From DAIDKA01 sp036489445 (GTDB lineage Bacteria; Pseudomonadota; Gammaproteobacteria; Steroidobacterales; Steroidobacteraceae): a DNA stretch of 64,000 nucleotides. The stretch's first letter is position 1. Every line of letters starts with the position of its first letter. The DNA lies in assembly GCA_036489445.1 (NCBI GenBank), contig DASXFV010000095.1:1-64000 (forward strand). The letters are read 5' to 3'. A program made the position numbers and the translations under genes. Below are positions 50,258 to 58,799 of the stretch, in pieces. The notes under the pieces are model-generated. The model saw nothing but the letters and a program-made list of their open reading frames with translations, did no database searches and had not been told where the DNA came from.

Positions 50258-50459
50258 GGGTCATTCGCTCGCGGACAGCACGAACATCGTAATCCGGGGC
50301 GATCATGTCCTTGCCGATGAGGGCGAGAACATCCCGCTGCTTCTTGCGAGCCACGAACTCACGCAGTGCGTGATCGACCGCCTCCCTCTTGGTGCGGGTC
50401 TTGGACAACCGCATAGCCTCCTTGACTAGACGGTCATCGAGCACGATGTTGGTCCTCAT
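50244..50459 (-). CDS. vapB: VapB-type antitoxin
   Basis: The 71-residue protein matches the VapB RHH group: MRTNIVLDDRLVKEAMRLS, then RTKREAVDHALREFVARKKQ, with a C-terminal toxin-binding tail. GGAGG lies 7 nt before the ATG, within a palindrome. Confidence 0.9.
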   Translation of the reverse strand: MRTNIVLDDRLVKEAMRLSKTRTKREAVDHALREFVARKKQRDVLALIGKDMIAPDYDVRAVRERMTRDPG

Positions 50460-50461
50460 CT

Positions 50462-50508
50462 ATACACCTCCGTATGTGTATGATAGGGCTCAGGCCGGCG
50501 CAGGGCAA
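50462..50508 (-). promoter_or_regulatory. Promoter and operator of vapBC
   Basis: Minus strand: TTGCCC (50503-50508), a 17-bp spacer and TATCAT (50480-50485). An inverted repeat ATACAC (50462-50467) with GTGTAT (50476-50481) spans the ribosome-binding site and touches the -10, so bound VapBC could block both transcription and translation. Confidence 0.55.
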
Positions 50509-50566
50509 ATCCAGACCGATCCGGGCCTCGGATGCAGCATTTTTTGGGGAGCCTACAGCCGCAAAT

Positions 50567-50642
50567 TGGGGTGGACGATGGGACTCGAACCCACGACGGC
50601 CGGGATCACAACCCGGGGCTCTACCAACTGAGCTACGTCCAC
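50567..50642 (-). tRNA. tRNA-His(GTG)
   Basis: Cloverleaf with encoded CCA: acceptor GTGGACG/CGTCCAC, D-arm GCTCAGTTGGTAGAGC, anticodon stem-loop CGGGT-TGTGATC-style loop with anticodon GTG, and T-arm GTGGGTTCGAGTCCCAT. A C at position 73 and a template C at 50643 supply the G-1:C73 pair characteristic of tRNA-His. It is the last of three tandem tRNAs on this strand. Confidence 0.96.
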
Positions 50643-50679
50643 CATCGAAACTCTGGGTCCCGCCCGTGTTGGCGCCAGA

Positions 50680-50755
50680 TGGCGCGCCCGGCAGGACTCG
50701 AACCTGCGACCCTCGGCTTAGAAGGCCGATGCTCTATCCACTGAGCTACGGGCGC
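50680..50755 (-). tRNA. tRNA-Arg(TCT)
   Basis: Cloverleaf with encoded CCA: acceptor GCGCCCG/CGGGCGC, D-arm GCTCAGTGGATAGAGC, anticodon stem-loop TCGGC-CTTCTAA-GCCGA (anticodon TCT) and T-arm GCAGGTTCGAGTCCTGC. Middle gene of the Pro-Arg-His run. Confidence 0.97.
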
Positions 50756-50805
50756 ACTGCAAATCTGCGACTTCGCCGCAAGTACGCGCCGGATCCAGCT
50801 GTTAC

Positions 50806-50882
50806 TGGTCGGGGCAGCAGGATTTGAACCTGCGACCCTCTGCTCCCAAAGCAGATGCGCTACCAGACTGCGCCATGCCCCG
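50806..50882 (-). tRNA. tRNA-Pro(TGG)
   Basis: Cloverleaf with encoded CCA: acceptor CGGGGCA/TGCCCCG, anticodon stem-loop TCTGC-TTTGGGA-GCAGA (anticodon TGG) and T-arm GCAGGTTCAAATCCTGC. First gene of the run; TATAGT at 50910-50915 (minus) is the probable -10 of the shared promoter. Confidence 0.97.
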
Positions 50883-50995
50883 CCCCACCGCGACCGCGGA
50901 TCCCCCCGGACTATACCTTCAGGACCCGACCAACGGGGGCCGGCATGATACGGAGCCCCCCTCGAACCGTCAATTTACCTGGCAACCCACCCAAA

Positions 50996-52417
50996 TCAGG
51001 CCCGGCGCCATTCGGTACGGCCGTCCGGGCGGTCTTCCAGGATCACGCTCTGCGCCGCCAGTTCGTCGCGGATGCGGTCCGCTTCCTTGAAGTCCTTGTT
51101 CTTGCGCGCCGCGAGCCGCTGGGCCACGAGTTCATCGATCATCGCATCCTGTGAATCCGGCGCGCTCGCGACCGCTTCCTCCCCCTCCACAGGGGGTGTG
51201 CGCAGCCGAGCCCACTGCTCGGCCGGCAACTGGGCGATGCCCAGCACTGCGGACAGGACGCGCAACTCGGCGGCAATCTGGCCTGCCAGCAAGGGCTGGC
51301 CCTCGCGCTTGACCACATTCAGGTCCCGCGTCATGGCCTGCAGTACGGCGACGGCCTCAGGCGTATTGAAGTCATCGTCCATGGCCGCGCGGAAAGCCTG
51401 CGTGTACGCCGTTACGGGAGCCGGCTGCACCGGTTCCACCTCGCGCAGCGCACTGTAGATGCGCTCCAGCGCGGCGCTGGCCTGGGTCAGTTGCTCCAAG
51501 TTGTAGTTGACCGGGCCGCGGTAGTGGCTGGAGAGCACAAAGTAGCGGATCACTTCCGGATGGCGCACCCGCTTGAGCGCCTCGACGATCGCGAAGGAGT
51601 TGCCCAAGGACTTCGACATCTTCTCATTGTCGATGTTCAGGAAACCGTTGTGCATCCACACGCGCGCGAAGCCGTCATCGCTGGCGGCGCACGATTGGGC
51701 GATCTCGTTCTCATGGTGCGGAAATTTCAGGTCCATGCCGCCGCCATGGATATCGAAACGGGAGCCCAGCAGCGCCTCGGACATGACCGAACATTCAATA
51801 TGCCACCCCGGTCGACCCGGGCCCCAGGGAGAGGGCCAGGAAGGCTCATCGGGCTTGGCCATTTTCCACAGCACGAAATCCAGCGGATCGAGCTTGGTCG
51901 CGTCCACCGCCACCCGTTCCCCGGCACACAGGTCCTCGAGGCGCTCGCCGGAGAGCGCGCCGTACGCCGCGAACTTGCGCACGGAATACATGACATCGCC
52001 GCTGCTCGAGACATAGGCATAGCCCCTGGCGATCAGGCGCGAGGTCAGATCGATCATGCCCGCCACATGGGCTGTCGCCCGCGGCTCGTGATCCGGTCGC
52101 AGGATGCCCAGCGCGTCGTAGTCGCGGTGCATGAAGGCGATATAGCGCTCGGTGAAGGTGTCGATGTGCTCCCGGCGCTCCGCCGCCCGCTTGATGATCC
52201 GGTCATCGATGTCCGTGATGTTGCGGACAAAAGTGACGGCAAAACCACTGAACGTCAGATAACGGCGCACCACATCGAAGGCGATCTTGGAACGCGCATG
52301 CCCCATGTGGCACAGGTCATAGACCGTGTCGCCGCACACGTACATGCTGATCCGGCCCGGTTGCAGCGGCTGCAGATCTTCCTTCTGCCCCGACATCGAA
52401 TTGAAGATACGAATCAT
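50996..52417 (-). CDS. cysS: Cysteinyl-tRNA synthetase
   Basis: The 473-residue class I synthetase has CGDTVYDLCHMGHARS (HIGH-type motif with zinc-binding C28), the zinc region GWHIECSVMS and HHENEIAQS, and KMSKSLGN for the KMSKS loop. It charges tRNA-Cys in the cytosol. The C-terminal anticodon-binding domain ends DGRTEWRRA. It lies 9 bp downstream of gltX on the same strand, with the tRNA cluster following. Confidence 0.98.
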   Translation of the reverse strand: MIRIFNSMSGQKEDLQPLQPGRISMYVCGDTVYDLCHMGHARSKIAFDVVRRYLTFSGFAVTFVRNITDIDDRIIKRAAERREHIDTFTERYIAFMHRDYDALGILRPDHEPRATAHVAGMIDLTSRLIARGYAYVSSSGDVMYSVRKFAAYGALSGERLEDLCAGERVAVDATKLDPLDFVLWKMAKPDEPSWPSPWGPGRPGWHIECSVMSEALLGSRFDIHGGGMDLKFPHHENEIAQSCAASDDGFARVWMHNGFLNIDNEKMSKSLGNSFAIVEALKRVRHPEVIRYFVLSSHYRGPVNYNLEQLTQASAALERIYSALREVEPVQPAPVTAYTQAFRAAMDDDFNTPEAVAVLQAMTRDLNVVKREGQPLLAGQIAAELRVLSAVLGIAQLPAEQWARLRTPPVEGEEAVASAPDSQDAMIDELVAQRLAARKNKDFKEADRIRDELAAQSVILEDRPDGRTEWRRA

Positions 52418-52426
52418 CGCGATAGC

Positions 52427-53869
52427 TTACGCGAAGCGAGCCAGTCGGGCCCGCGCCGTACCTTCCGGCATCGCGCGTAACAGGGGCGCCAGTTCAGGCC
52501 CGTGTGTCAAGCCGGTGAGTGCAATGCGCAGCGGCTGGTACAGCCCCTTACCCTTGCGTCCCGTGGCGCTGCCGGTCAGCGTCGCGATGGCCTTGAAGTC
52601 GCCGGGGTGGGCTGTGGCCGCCTGTGCGGCGGCGGCAAAGAAGTCTTTGCCGGCCGCATCGATCACCGCCTGCTCGGGTGCCGCCACGGGCGGCGGGCTG
52701 CCAAAAACGATCTCGCGCCACTCCAGCGCATCCTGCGGCAGCACCACATTGGCTCGTATGGCTTCGATGAATGCCCTTCGCGTGGGCTGCGTGAGATCCG
52801 CGGGCAGCTGAGGCGCCAGCCATTCCAGTACTTCGTCGGTTGACATCTGCATGACAGACTCCTTCTGCCATACCCGCAGCTGCGCTGCGTCAAAATGTGC
52901 GCTGGCCCGACCCAGATGTGCCGGATCGAAGGCCTTGGCCATGGCCGTCAGATCCAGCAGGCCATTCTCGGGGCTGGAGTGTCCGAGGCGGAACAGGTGA
53001 TTGCACAGGGCGGTGGCAGTGAATCCCTGCTCCCGGTACTCACGCACCGTGGTGGCGCCGTGCCGTTTGGACAGCTTCGCGCCATCCGGCCCCACCAGCA
53101 GCGAGACATGTCCGTACCGCGGTGCCGGCAGGTCCAGCGCTTTGAGAATCAGGATCTGCCGCGGTGTATTGGTGAGGTGGTCCTCGCCGCGCACCACATG
53201 GGTGATGCCCATGGCGGCATCGTCCACCGCGTTGCTGAAAAAGTAGGCCGCGGAGCCATCGGCGCGGCGCACGATGAAATCGCCGATTTCATCGCTCAGA
53301 AAATTCTGTGGTCCGCGCACGAAGTCGACAAATTCGACCGGCTCGCCTGCCGGAACCCGGAAGCGCAGCGTCGCGGTGAGCCCTGCGGCGCGCTTGGCGG
53401 CCCGCTGGGCGGCTGTCAGGTGTCGGCAGGTGCCGGGATAGCGCGGTGGATTGCCCGCCGCCAGCTGGGACTTGCGCGATACCTCCAGCTCCAGCGGCGT
53501 GCAGAAGCACTCATAGACCCGGTCGCTGTGTTCCAGGGTCAGAAAGTGCCCCGCATACAGGGCCACCCGCTGCGACTGGCGGTACGGTCCGCGATCATCC
53601 TCCCGACCAGGACCGGCGTCCCAATTCAGGCCCAGCCAGGTCAGATCCTCCTGCTGATGACGGCAGAACTCCTCGCTGCTGCGGAGCGCATCGGTGTCCT
53701 CGATACGCAGGATAAAGCGCCCGCCAGCCCGTCGCGCCAGCAGATAGCTGAACAGCGCCGTGCGGGCATTACCCAGATGCAAGTTGCCGCTGGGGCTGGG
53801 CGCAAAGCGTGTAACGGTGGGCGCCTGGGCCGATGGGGCGATGGCGGCCCGGTCGTAGGTCTCAGTCAT
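52427..53869 (-). CDS. gltX: Glutamyl-tRNA synthetase
   Basis: The 480-residue class I enzyme has the HIGH-type motif FAPSPSGNLHLGNARTAL, RIEDTDALRS, GEDHLTNTPRQIL and the KMSKS-type KLSKRHGATTVREYREQG, which identifies GluRS rather than GlnRS. In Pseudomonas the gene next to cysS and the cyclophilin is glnS. Here gltX takes that place, which may mean a GluRS-plus-amidotransferase route for Gln-tRNA or simply a different gene order. E. coli HipA phosphorylates GltX at a serine near the KMSKS loop; that loop here reads AKLSKRHG, so a serine is present. Confidence 0.96.
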   Translation of the reverse strand: MTETYDRAAIAPSAQAPTVTRFAPSPSGNLHLGNARTALFSYLLARRAGGRFILRIEDTDALRSSEEFCRHQQEDLTWLGLNWDAGPGREDDRGPYRQSQRVALYAGHFLTLEHSDRVYECFCTPLELEVSRKSQLAAGNPPRYPGTCRHLTAAQRAAKRAAGLTATLRFRVPAGEPVEFVDFVRGPQNFLSDEIGDFIVRRADGSAAYFFSNAVDDAAMGITHVVRGEDHLTNTPRQILILKALDLPAPRYGHVSLLVGPDGAKLSKRHGATTVREYREQGFTATALCNHLFRLGHSSPENGLLDLTAMAKAFDPAHLGRASAHFDAAQLRVWQKESVMQMSTDEVLEWLAPQLPADLTQPTRRAFIEAIRANVVLPQDALEWREIVFGSPPPVAAPEQAVIDAAGKDFFAAAAQAATAHPGDFKAIATLTGSATGRKGKGLYQPLRIALTGLTHGPELAPLLRAMPEGTARARLARFA

Positions 53870-53933
53870 GGGCAGATTTTACGATGAAAACACTGATGGC
53901 CGACGAAACACTGTCGGGTCACGACGGTCCAAT

Positions 53934-53942
53934 TGCTAGAAT
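53934..53942 (+). promoter_or_regulatory. Extended -10 promoter of the cyclophilin gene
   Basis: TGC-TAGAAT at 53934-53942 is an extended -10 element (TGn plus TAGAAT), 37 bp before the cyclophilin ATG. It lies in the 109-bp space divergent from gltX. Confidence 0.5.
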
Positions 53943-53978
53943 CCGTCTTCCAAGAATCGACGTTACGAAGAAAGATAC

Positions 53979-54677
53979 ATGATGATCAGCAGACGCTTCG
54001 TTGCACTCCTGGCGGTGGCCGCTCTCGCCGTCACGCTGGGGAACCCCTGGACCGCCGGCACTGCGGTCGCTGCCACGCCGGCCCCGGAACCCGCCCCCAG
54101 CGCGGTCCATCCGCAGGTCCGCGTGATCACCAGCATGGGCAACTTTGTCATCGAGCTGTATCCGGATCGCGCCCCGCTCACCGTGGCCGAGTTCCTCCGC
54201 TACGTCAATGAGGGCCAGTACACCCAGACGCTGTTTCATCGGGTGATTGCGGGATTCGTGGTCCAGGGCGGTGGCTTTGGGGTCGATGAAATCGTCAAGC
54301 CCACCCACGCGCCCGTCGTCAATGAGTCAGGCAACGGTCTGCTGAACAAGCGCGGCTGGGTGGGTCTCGCCCGTAACAGCGCCCCGCACAGCGGCAATTG
54401 TCAGTTCTACATCAATCTGGCCGACAACGCCGAACTCGACCCGCTGCCCGTTCGCTGGGGTTTCGCGGTATTCGGTCGGGTCATTGACGGGATGGATGTA
54501 GTCGATCGCATGGGTACGGTGCCCACCGGCCCCGAAGGCATATTCAAATCCGATGCCCCCCTCAGCCACATCGTCATCCAGAAGATCGAACTGGTGGGTC
54601 CCGGTGGCATCAAGCCGCAGGCCGCCCTGCCGCTGGCGCCAGCCCCCACCGCCGCAGAGGTGCAGTCGCCCAACTGA
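53979..54677 (+). CDS. Periplasmic cyclophilin-type peptidyl-prolyl isomerase
   Basis: The 232-residue product begins with a signal peptide (FVALLAVAALAVTLGNPW, cleavage near TAVAATP). A cyclophilin domain at about 45-205 has FHRVIAGFVVQGGG, the GWVGLARNSAPHSGNCQFYI loop and WGFAVFGRVIDGMDVVD, as in bacterial PpiA/PpiB. The export signal makes it PpiA-like. A short Pro/Ala C-terminal tail follows. ATG 53982 is an alternative start. lpxH follows by 12 bp; the same cyclophilin-lpxH pairing occurs in Pseudomonas. Confidence 0.93.
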   Translation: MMISRRFVALLAVAALAVTLGNPWTAGTAVAATPAPEPAPSAVHPQVRVITSMGNFVIELYPDRAPLTVAEFLRYVNEGQYTQTLFHRVIAGFVVQGGGFGVDEIVKPTHAPVVNESGNGLLNKRGWVGLARNSAPHSGNCQFYINLADNAELDPLPVRWGFAVFGRVIDGMDVVDRMGTVPTGPEGIFKSDAPLSHIVIQKIELVGPGGIKPQAALPLAPAPTAAEVQSPN

Positions 54678-54689
54678 CCTGAAGCCTCC

Positions 54690-55406
54690 ATGACCGAATT
54701 GTTCGTCTCCGACCTGCATCTGGACGCGCAATCCGGCGCCGCCAATGAGCGCTTTCTGGCGTTTCTGGCCCACGAGGCGCTGCAGGCCCGGGTGCTGTAC
54801 ATCCTGGGGGACCTGTTTGAAGCGTGGCTGGGTGATGATGATCCGGACCCCGTGAAAGGTCATATCTGTGAGGGGCTGCGGCGATTGACGGATCGGGATG
54901 TCGCCTGCTTCGTGTTGCACGGCAATCGGGATTTTCTCTTGGGCGAGCAATTCGCGGCGCGCACGGGTTGCCGCCTGCTGCCGGATCCGGTGATGGCCAC
55001 CTTCGATACGGAGACGGTGCTGCTGACGCACGGGGATGCGCTGTGCGTGGATGATCACCCGTACCAGGAACTGCGCACCACCGTGCGCACGCCGTCCTGG
55101 CAGCAGCGGTTCCTGCGCCTGCCGCTGGCCACCCGCGGGCTGCTCGCCCAGCAGGCCCGCCGCGGCAGTCAGGCGCACACCTCCCGCACCATCCCCGATG
55201 TCATGGATGTCAACGAGGCCGCGGTCAGTGCCGTCTGGCGCACCGGCATCAGCCGGATCATCCACGGTCATACCCACCGTCCAGGCATCCATGCGGCGAC
55301 TTTCGACGGTCGGTCGGTGCAGCGTATCGTTCTGGGCGCCTGGTACGAGCAGGGCAGCTACCTGCTGCGCGATAACGGACGCTACGAGCTGCGCCAGCTC
55401 AGTTGA
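54690..55406 (+). CDS. lpxH: UDP-2,3-diacylglucosamine diphosphatase
   Basis: The 238-residue calcineurin-like enzyme has the metal ligands D8/H10 (FVSDLHLD), D41 (ILGDLFEAW), N79 (LHGNRDFLLG), H114 (LLTHGDALC) and H194/H196 (IIHGHTHRPG). It hydrolyses UDP-2,3-diacylglucosamine to lipid X, the fourth step of lipid A synthesis, at the inner-membrane face. Its last 8 bp overlap the convergent LTxxQ-like gene. Confidence 0.97.
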   Translation: MTELFVSDLHLDAQSGAANERFLAFLAHEALQARVLYILGDLFEAWLGDDDPDPVKGHICEGLRRLTDRDVACFVLHGNRDFLLGEQFAARTGCRLLPDPVMATFDTETVLLTHGDALCVDDHPYQELRTTVRTPSWQQRFLRLPLATRGLLAQQARRGSQAHTSRTIPDVMDVNEAAVSAVWRTGISRIIHGHTHRPGIHAATFDGRSVQRIVLGAWYEQGSYLLRDNGRYELRQLS

Positions 55407-55815
55407 CGGTGCCGGCCGCGGGGGCGGACGCGGCCGCTGGCGCCCGATGATGCCGGGCGTAGGCCTCGGCCTCCACAATGCCCTGGTACTTCTTGTACTG
55501 CTCGGCGCTGAGAATGGGCTGCAACTTCGCCATCGCAGCATCTTCGATTTTCTGATGGTTCTGATGCGCCGCCTGAAGATCAGTGTGCTGCTCGCGCTCC
55601 TGCTTCATGGAGGCCGTGAGCTGGGCGCGCTCCTCCTCCACCACCTGCTGGAACTGCGGCTTCTGCGCATCGGTCAGTGCCAGCTCCTTGGCGAGGGTCG
55701 CCATGCGCGCCTGCGGATCCGGCGGCGCACCGGTCGGGGGTGCCTGGGCCAGCGCGACGGCCGCGCCCGTGGTGCACGCGATCAGCACACAAATTGTTGC
55801 GAATGGCTTCTTCAT
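55399..55815 (-). CDS. Periplasmic LTxxQ/Spy-like helical protein
   Basis: The 138-residue product has a signal peptide (FATICVLIACTTGAAVALA, cleavage after ALA-QA). Two Spy/CpxP-type motifs follow: LALTDAQKPQFQQVVEEE and LQPILSAEQYKKYQ, around a Gln/Glu/Lys-rich helix. The family includes envelope-stress chaperones and the CpxP feedback regulator. It lies 49 bp downstream of the sensor kinase gene on the same strand, so it may belong to the regulon or modulate the kinase. Confidence 0.7.
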   Translation of the reverse strand: MKKPFATICVLIACTTGAAVALAQAPPTGAPPDPQARMATLAKELALTDAQKPQFQQVVEEERAQLTASMKQEREQHTDLQAAHQNHQKIEDAAMAKLQPILSAEQYKKYQGIVEAEAYARHHRAPAAASAPAAGTVN

Positions 55816-55864
55816 GTTTCCTGAGGTCTCCAGACTGTAAGACAGTAGGTCAATTCGATCGATT

Positions 55865-57256
55865 CTAGGTGGAGCGCGGCAGGGTCAAGGTCACCTGCAG
55901 GCCGCGTTTCGGCAGATTCGCGAGCACCAGCGCGCCACCATGAGCCTGCGCAATATCGCGGGCGATGCACAGGCCCAGCCCCGTGCCACCGGTGTCCCGG
56001 TTGCGGGATGATTCTACCCGATAGAAGGGTTCAAACACCCGCGCCAGGTGCTCCACCGGAATTCCGGGGCCCTGATCGCACACCTTGATGACCACGGCGG
56101 CGCCGTCCTCCACGTGCACGCTCACGCCGCCGCCGAATTTGATGGCGTTGGAAATCAGGTTGGTGAGGCAACGTTTGAGGGCCATGGGCTTGCCGGCATA
56201 CAGCGCCCGGGCCCGGCCGAGCACCTCGAACGGGGTTCCCATTTCAATGAATTCCCGCTGCAGATTCGAGAGCAGCTCGTTGATGTCGACGGCCTCGGCC
56301 GGTTCATCATCATTCAGCCCCCGCAGCAGCGTCAGCGCGCCGTGCACCATGCTTTCCATTTCATCCAGGTCATGCTCGGCGCGCGTCTGCACATCCGAAT
56401 CGTTGAGCGTCGCCATGCGCAACCGCAGCCGCGTCAGCGGCGTCTTCAGATCATGCGACATCGCCGCGAGCACACGCGTGCGGCTGTCCACATGCCGCTG
56501 CATACGCTCCTGCATGGTATTGAATGCGCGGGCCGCATCGCGCAGCTCCAGGGAGCCGCGCTCCACCAGTGGCGGCTGGCGCAGATCGCGGCCCACGGCC
56601 TCGGCGGCGCGGGCCAGCTCGGACAGCGGTCGGGTAATGCCGCGGGTCACAGCGTAGATCGCGATGGCGACCAGCACCGCGAGCAGGATCAGGTTGAAGA
56701 GCAGGGATCGCGGCAGGGGCGCACCGCGTTGCCCCTGCGCCAGTCTGAAGAGCAGCGAATCCCCGCCCGGCATGCCCACCTTGACATCAAAGAGCTGGCC
56801 CCCGCGTTCAAAGGATTCAGCCCCGGGTCTGCCCAGGGTCATGGCGGGCGTGTGCGGATCTGCGGTGGGCGTCACCGCGACCTGGTATGCCGGGCCGAAC
56901 ACCAGCCGCAGCTGCTGCTCCAGCGACTGCCGGAAATCCGGAATGGGTGCGGGTGTGCCGGGCGGCTCCAGCAGCGGCCCGAGCAGCGGTCCGGGCGGTG
57001 ATCGTGGCCGGCGGCTCTGTGACCGCGGCCAGTTCTGCAGCAACGAGCTGGCCTCGATCCGCTCCTCGGGCTGCAATAGCTGCATGGAGGCGGTCATGTC
57101 GACCACGCGCCGGGACCATTCGCGCACCGACGCCTGCACCAGGGTGCGGTCGCGCTCGCGAGAGACCAGGAACAGGGAAATCAGGGTCGCAGTCAGCACG
57201 CCGATGAGCACGGCGACGAACAGCTGACCGAACAGGGAACGCGGCCAAAGGGACAC
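55865..57256 (-). CDS. EnvZ/CpxA-like sensor histidine kinase
   Basis: The start is GTG 57256 (MSLWPRSLFGQLFVAVLIG), the usual N-terminus of this group; GTG 57301 or ATG 57367 would overlap the regulator gene. The 463-residue protein has TM1 (FGQLFVAVLIGVLTATLISLF) and a periplasmic domain with an unusual Pro-rich stretch (PPGPLLGPLLEPPGTPAPIP). TM2 (LLFNLILLAVLVAIAIYAV), HAMP, phosphoacceptor H268 in AAMSHDLKTPLTRLR and an HATPase domain (NLISNAIKFGGG, DQGPGIP and GGTGLGLCIA) follow. Signal unknown. Confidence 0.9.
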   Translation of the reverse strand: MSLWPRSLFGQLFVAVLIGVLTATLISLFLVSRERDRTLVQASVREWSRRVVDMTASMQLLQPEERIEASSLLQNWPRSQSRRPRSPPGPLLGPLLEPPGTPAPIPDFRQSLEQQLRLVFGPAYQVAVTPTADPHTPAMTLGRPGAESFERGGQLFDVKVGMPGGDSLLFRLAQGQRGAPLPRSLLFNLILLAVLVAIAIYAVTRGITRPLSELARAAEAVGRDLRQPPLVERGSLELRDAARAFNTMQERMQRHVDSRTRVLAAMSHDLKTPLTRLRLRMATLNDSDVQTRAEHDLDEMESMVHGALTLLRGLNDDEPAEAVDINELLSNLQREFIEMGTPFEVLGRARALYAGKPMALKRCLTNLISNAIKFGGGVSVHVEDGAAVVIKVCDQGPGIPVEHLARVFEPFYRVESSRNRDTGGTGLGLCIARDIAQAHGGALVLANLPKRGLQVTLTLPRST

Positions 57257-57284
57257 ACGCCAGCCCCATGGCCGCAGTGCGGAC

Positions 57285-58004
57285 TCAGGCGGTCTCGACA
57301 CCAACCCCAATGACGTACCCCTCTCCGTAGACCGTCTTGATGATCTGCGATGCCCGCGCATCATCACCCAGCAGCTGGCGTAGCCGGCTCACGCGCACAT
57401 CGATGCTGCGATCCTGAGGGTCTGCTTCCCGGCCCCGCAGCAACGTTGCCAGCTGCGAGCGTGACAGCACCCGACTGGGCGAGCCTAACAGGACTGTCAG
57501 CAGCCGATACTCAGCACCGCTCAGCGCCACCGAACCGCCTTCGGTGTCCGTCAGGGTACGGGTAGTCGTGTTCAGCTGCCAACCACCGAAGCGGAAGGTT
57601 CGCACCACCGCGGTGTCCGGATCCCGCGGCGCGTGCGCCGCCCGGCGCAACACCGCCTTGATCCGCACCAGCAATTCGCGGGGGTTGAACGGCTTGGGCA
57701 GGTAATCATCCGCACCGACTTCCAGACCGACAATGCGGTCCACATCCTCCCCGCGCGCGGTGAGCATGATGATGGGCACCTGGGAGTGCCGGCGCAGTTC
57801 CCGGCACAGCGCCAGCCCGTCATCCCCCGGCAGCATCAGATCCAGGACGATCAGATCAAAATGAGATTGCTGCATTGCGGCGGTCATCGCTTTACCATCG
57901 GCCACGGCCGTGGTCCGAAACCCATTGGTCTCCAGATATTTGGCCAGCAATGCACGGATCTCACGATCATCATCGACAATCAGAATATGTGGCTGATCAG
58001 TCAT
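57285..58004 (-). CDS. OmpR-family response regulator
   Basis: The 239-residue protein has a receiver domain with phosphoacceptor D55 (LIVLDLMLPGDDG), acidic D11-D13 in LIVDDDREIR, switch T82 (IIMLTARGE) and K104 (YLPKPFNPREL). A winged-helix DNA-binding domain follows (ALSGAEYRLLTVLLGSPSRV, then SIDVRVSRLRQLLGDD and VYGEGYVIG). It forms a pair with the downstream kinase. The divergent lipoprotein gene and the downstream LTxxQ-like gene are plausible targets. Confidence 0.93.
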   Translation of the reverse strand: MTDQPHILIVDDDREIRALLAKYLETNGFRTTAVADGKAMTAAMQQSHFDLIVLDLMLPGDDGLALCRELRRHSQVPIIMLTARGEDVDRIVGLEVGADDYLPKPFNPRELLVRIKAVLRRAAHAPRDPDTAVVRTFRFGGWQLNTTTRTLTDTEGGSVALSGAEYRLLTVLLGSPSRVLSRSQLATLLRGREADPQDRSIDVRVSRLRQLLGDDARASQIIKTVYGEGYVIGVGVETA

Positions 58005-58136
58005 GGCTCATGCATCCTGCCCCGACGCGCCGCCGGAGCTGAGTGTTTGTAAAAAATTGTTCAAGACGAGGCATTCAACGAACCTTAGGTCTGCGCTTCA
58101 CGTCCAACGCACGACCCGCGTAAACGGAGACAACAA

Positions 58137-58799
58137 TTGTCGCGACTGAGTTGCATCCTGTCAGCTTTATTTGTGATTACTGCCGGCACGGCGCTCAGCG
58201 GCTGCTCGACGACGCTGGGAAAACGGGCGCCGCGTGGCGTGGATCTGAACGGTGAATGGCAAATCGATCTGCCGCTCAGCGATTTCCCGCAGGAAGCCGT
58301 GCCGGTGCAGAGTCCCCTGACGGGATTGCCGGATACCACCAGTGGCACGGGTAGCGGCAGCGGCAGCGGCAGCGGACGCAGCCGTGGGGGCCGCAACCGT
58401 GGCATGGGCGGCGGCATGCCACAAGGCGGCGGGCGGGAGGGCCCCGGTCGCGCCGGTTCCCCCGAACATCACTTCGCCATGCCACCGCACCTGTCGATCA
58501 GCCAGAGTGCGACCGGCGTGACAGTCAACATTACGATGCCCGACGGCAAGCATGTCATCAACTCCTACACCGCGGGCGAGAAGAGCGTGGTGAGCACCAC
58601 ACGGGGCCCTGCCAATCGCACCCTGGGCTGGGATGGCAAAGATTTCCTGATCCGCACCAAGGCGGGAGACAAGGGTCCGCAGTCAGACGTGCGCTACAGC
58701 CTGGATAGAGATGGGACGCTCTCGGTGATTTCCACCATCAGCAACTCCGGCATCTACGACTTCCAGTACACCCTGGAATACGATCACGTCAGGCCCTGA
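58137..58799 (+). CDS. Lipoprotein with Gly/Ser/Arg-rich linker
   Basis: TTG 58137 has GGAG 8 nt upstream. The 220-residue product has a lipoprotein signal with lipobox LSGC (CILSALFVITAGTALSGC). A low-complexity region at about 68-105 is rich in Gly, Ser and Arg and encoded in part by GGCAGC hexamers. A C-terminal beta-rich domain follows (SISQSATGVTVNITMPDGK, then NRTLGWDGKDFLIRTKAGD, QYTLEYDHVRP). No family recognised. It is divergent from the response-regulator gene, 132 bp away, suggesting it belongs to that regulon. Confidence 0.75.
   Translation: MSRLSCILSALFVITAGTALSGCSTTLGKRAPRGVDLNGEWQIDLPLSDFPQEAVPVQSPLTGLPDTTSGTGSGSGSGSGRSRGGRNRGMGGGMPQGGGREGPGRAGSPEHHFAMPPHLSISQSATGVTVNITMPDGKHVINSYTAGEKSVVSTTRGPANRTLGWDGKDFLIRTKAGDKGPQSDVRYSLDRDGTLSVISTISNSGIYDFQYTLEYDHVRP

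Noticed and set aside
44962..50569. A 15-bp identical match (ACAGCCGCAAATTGG) at 44962-44976 and 50555-50569, the latter touching the tRNA-His 3' end, as a possible att pair
   Set aside because: It overlaps only the CCA end of the tRNA, and a match of this length is expected by chance about once or more in a window of this size. No integrase lies between.
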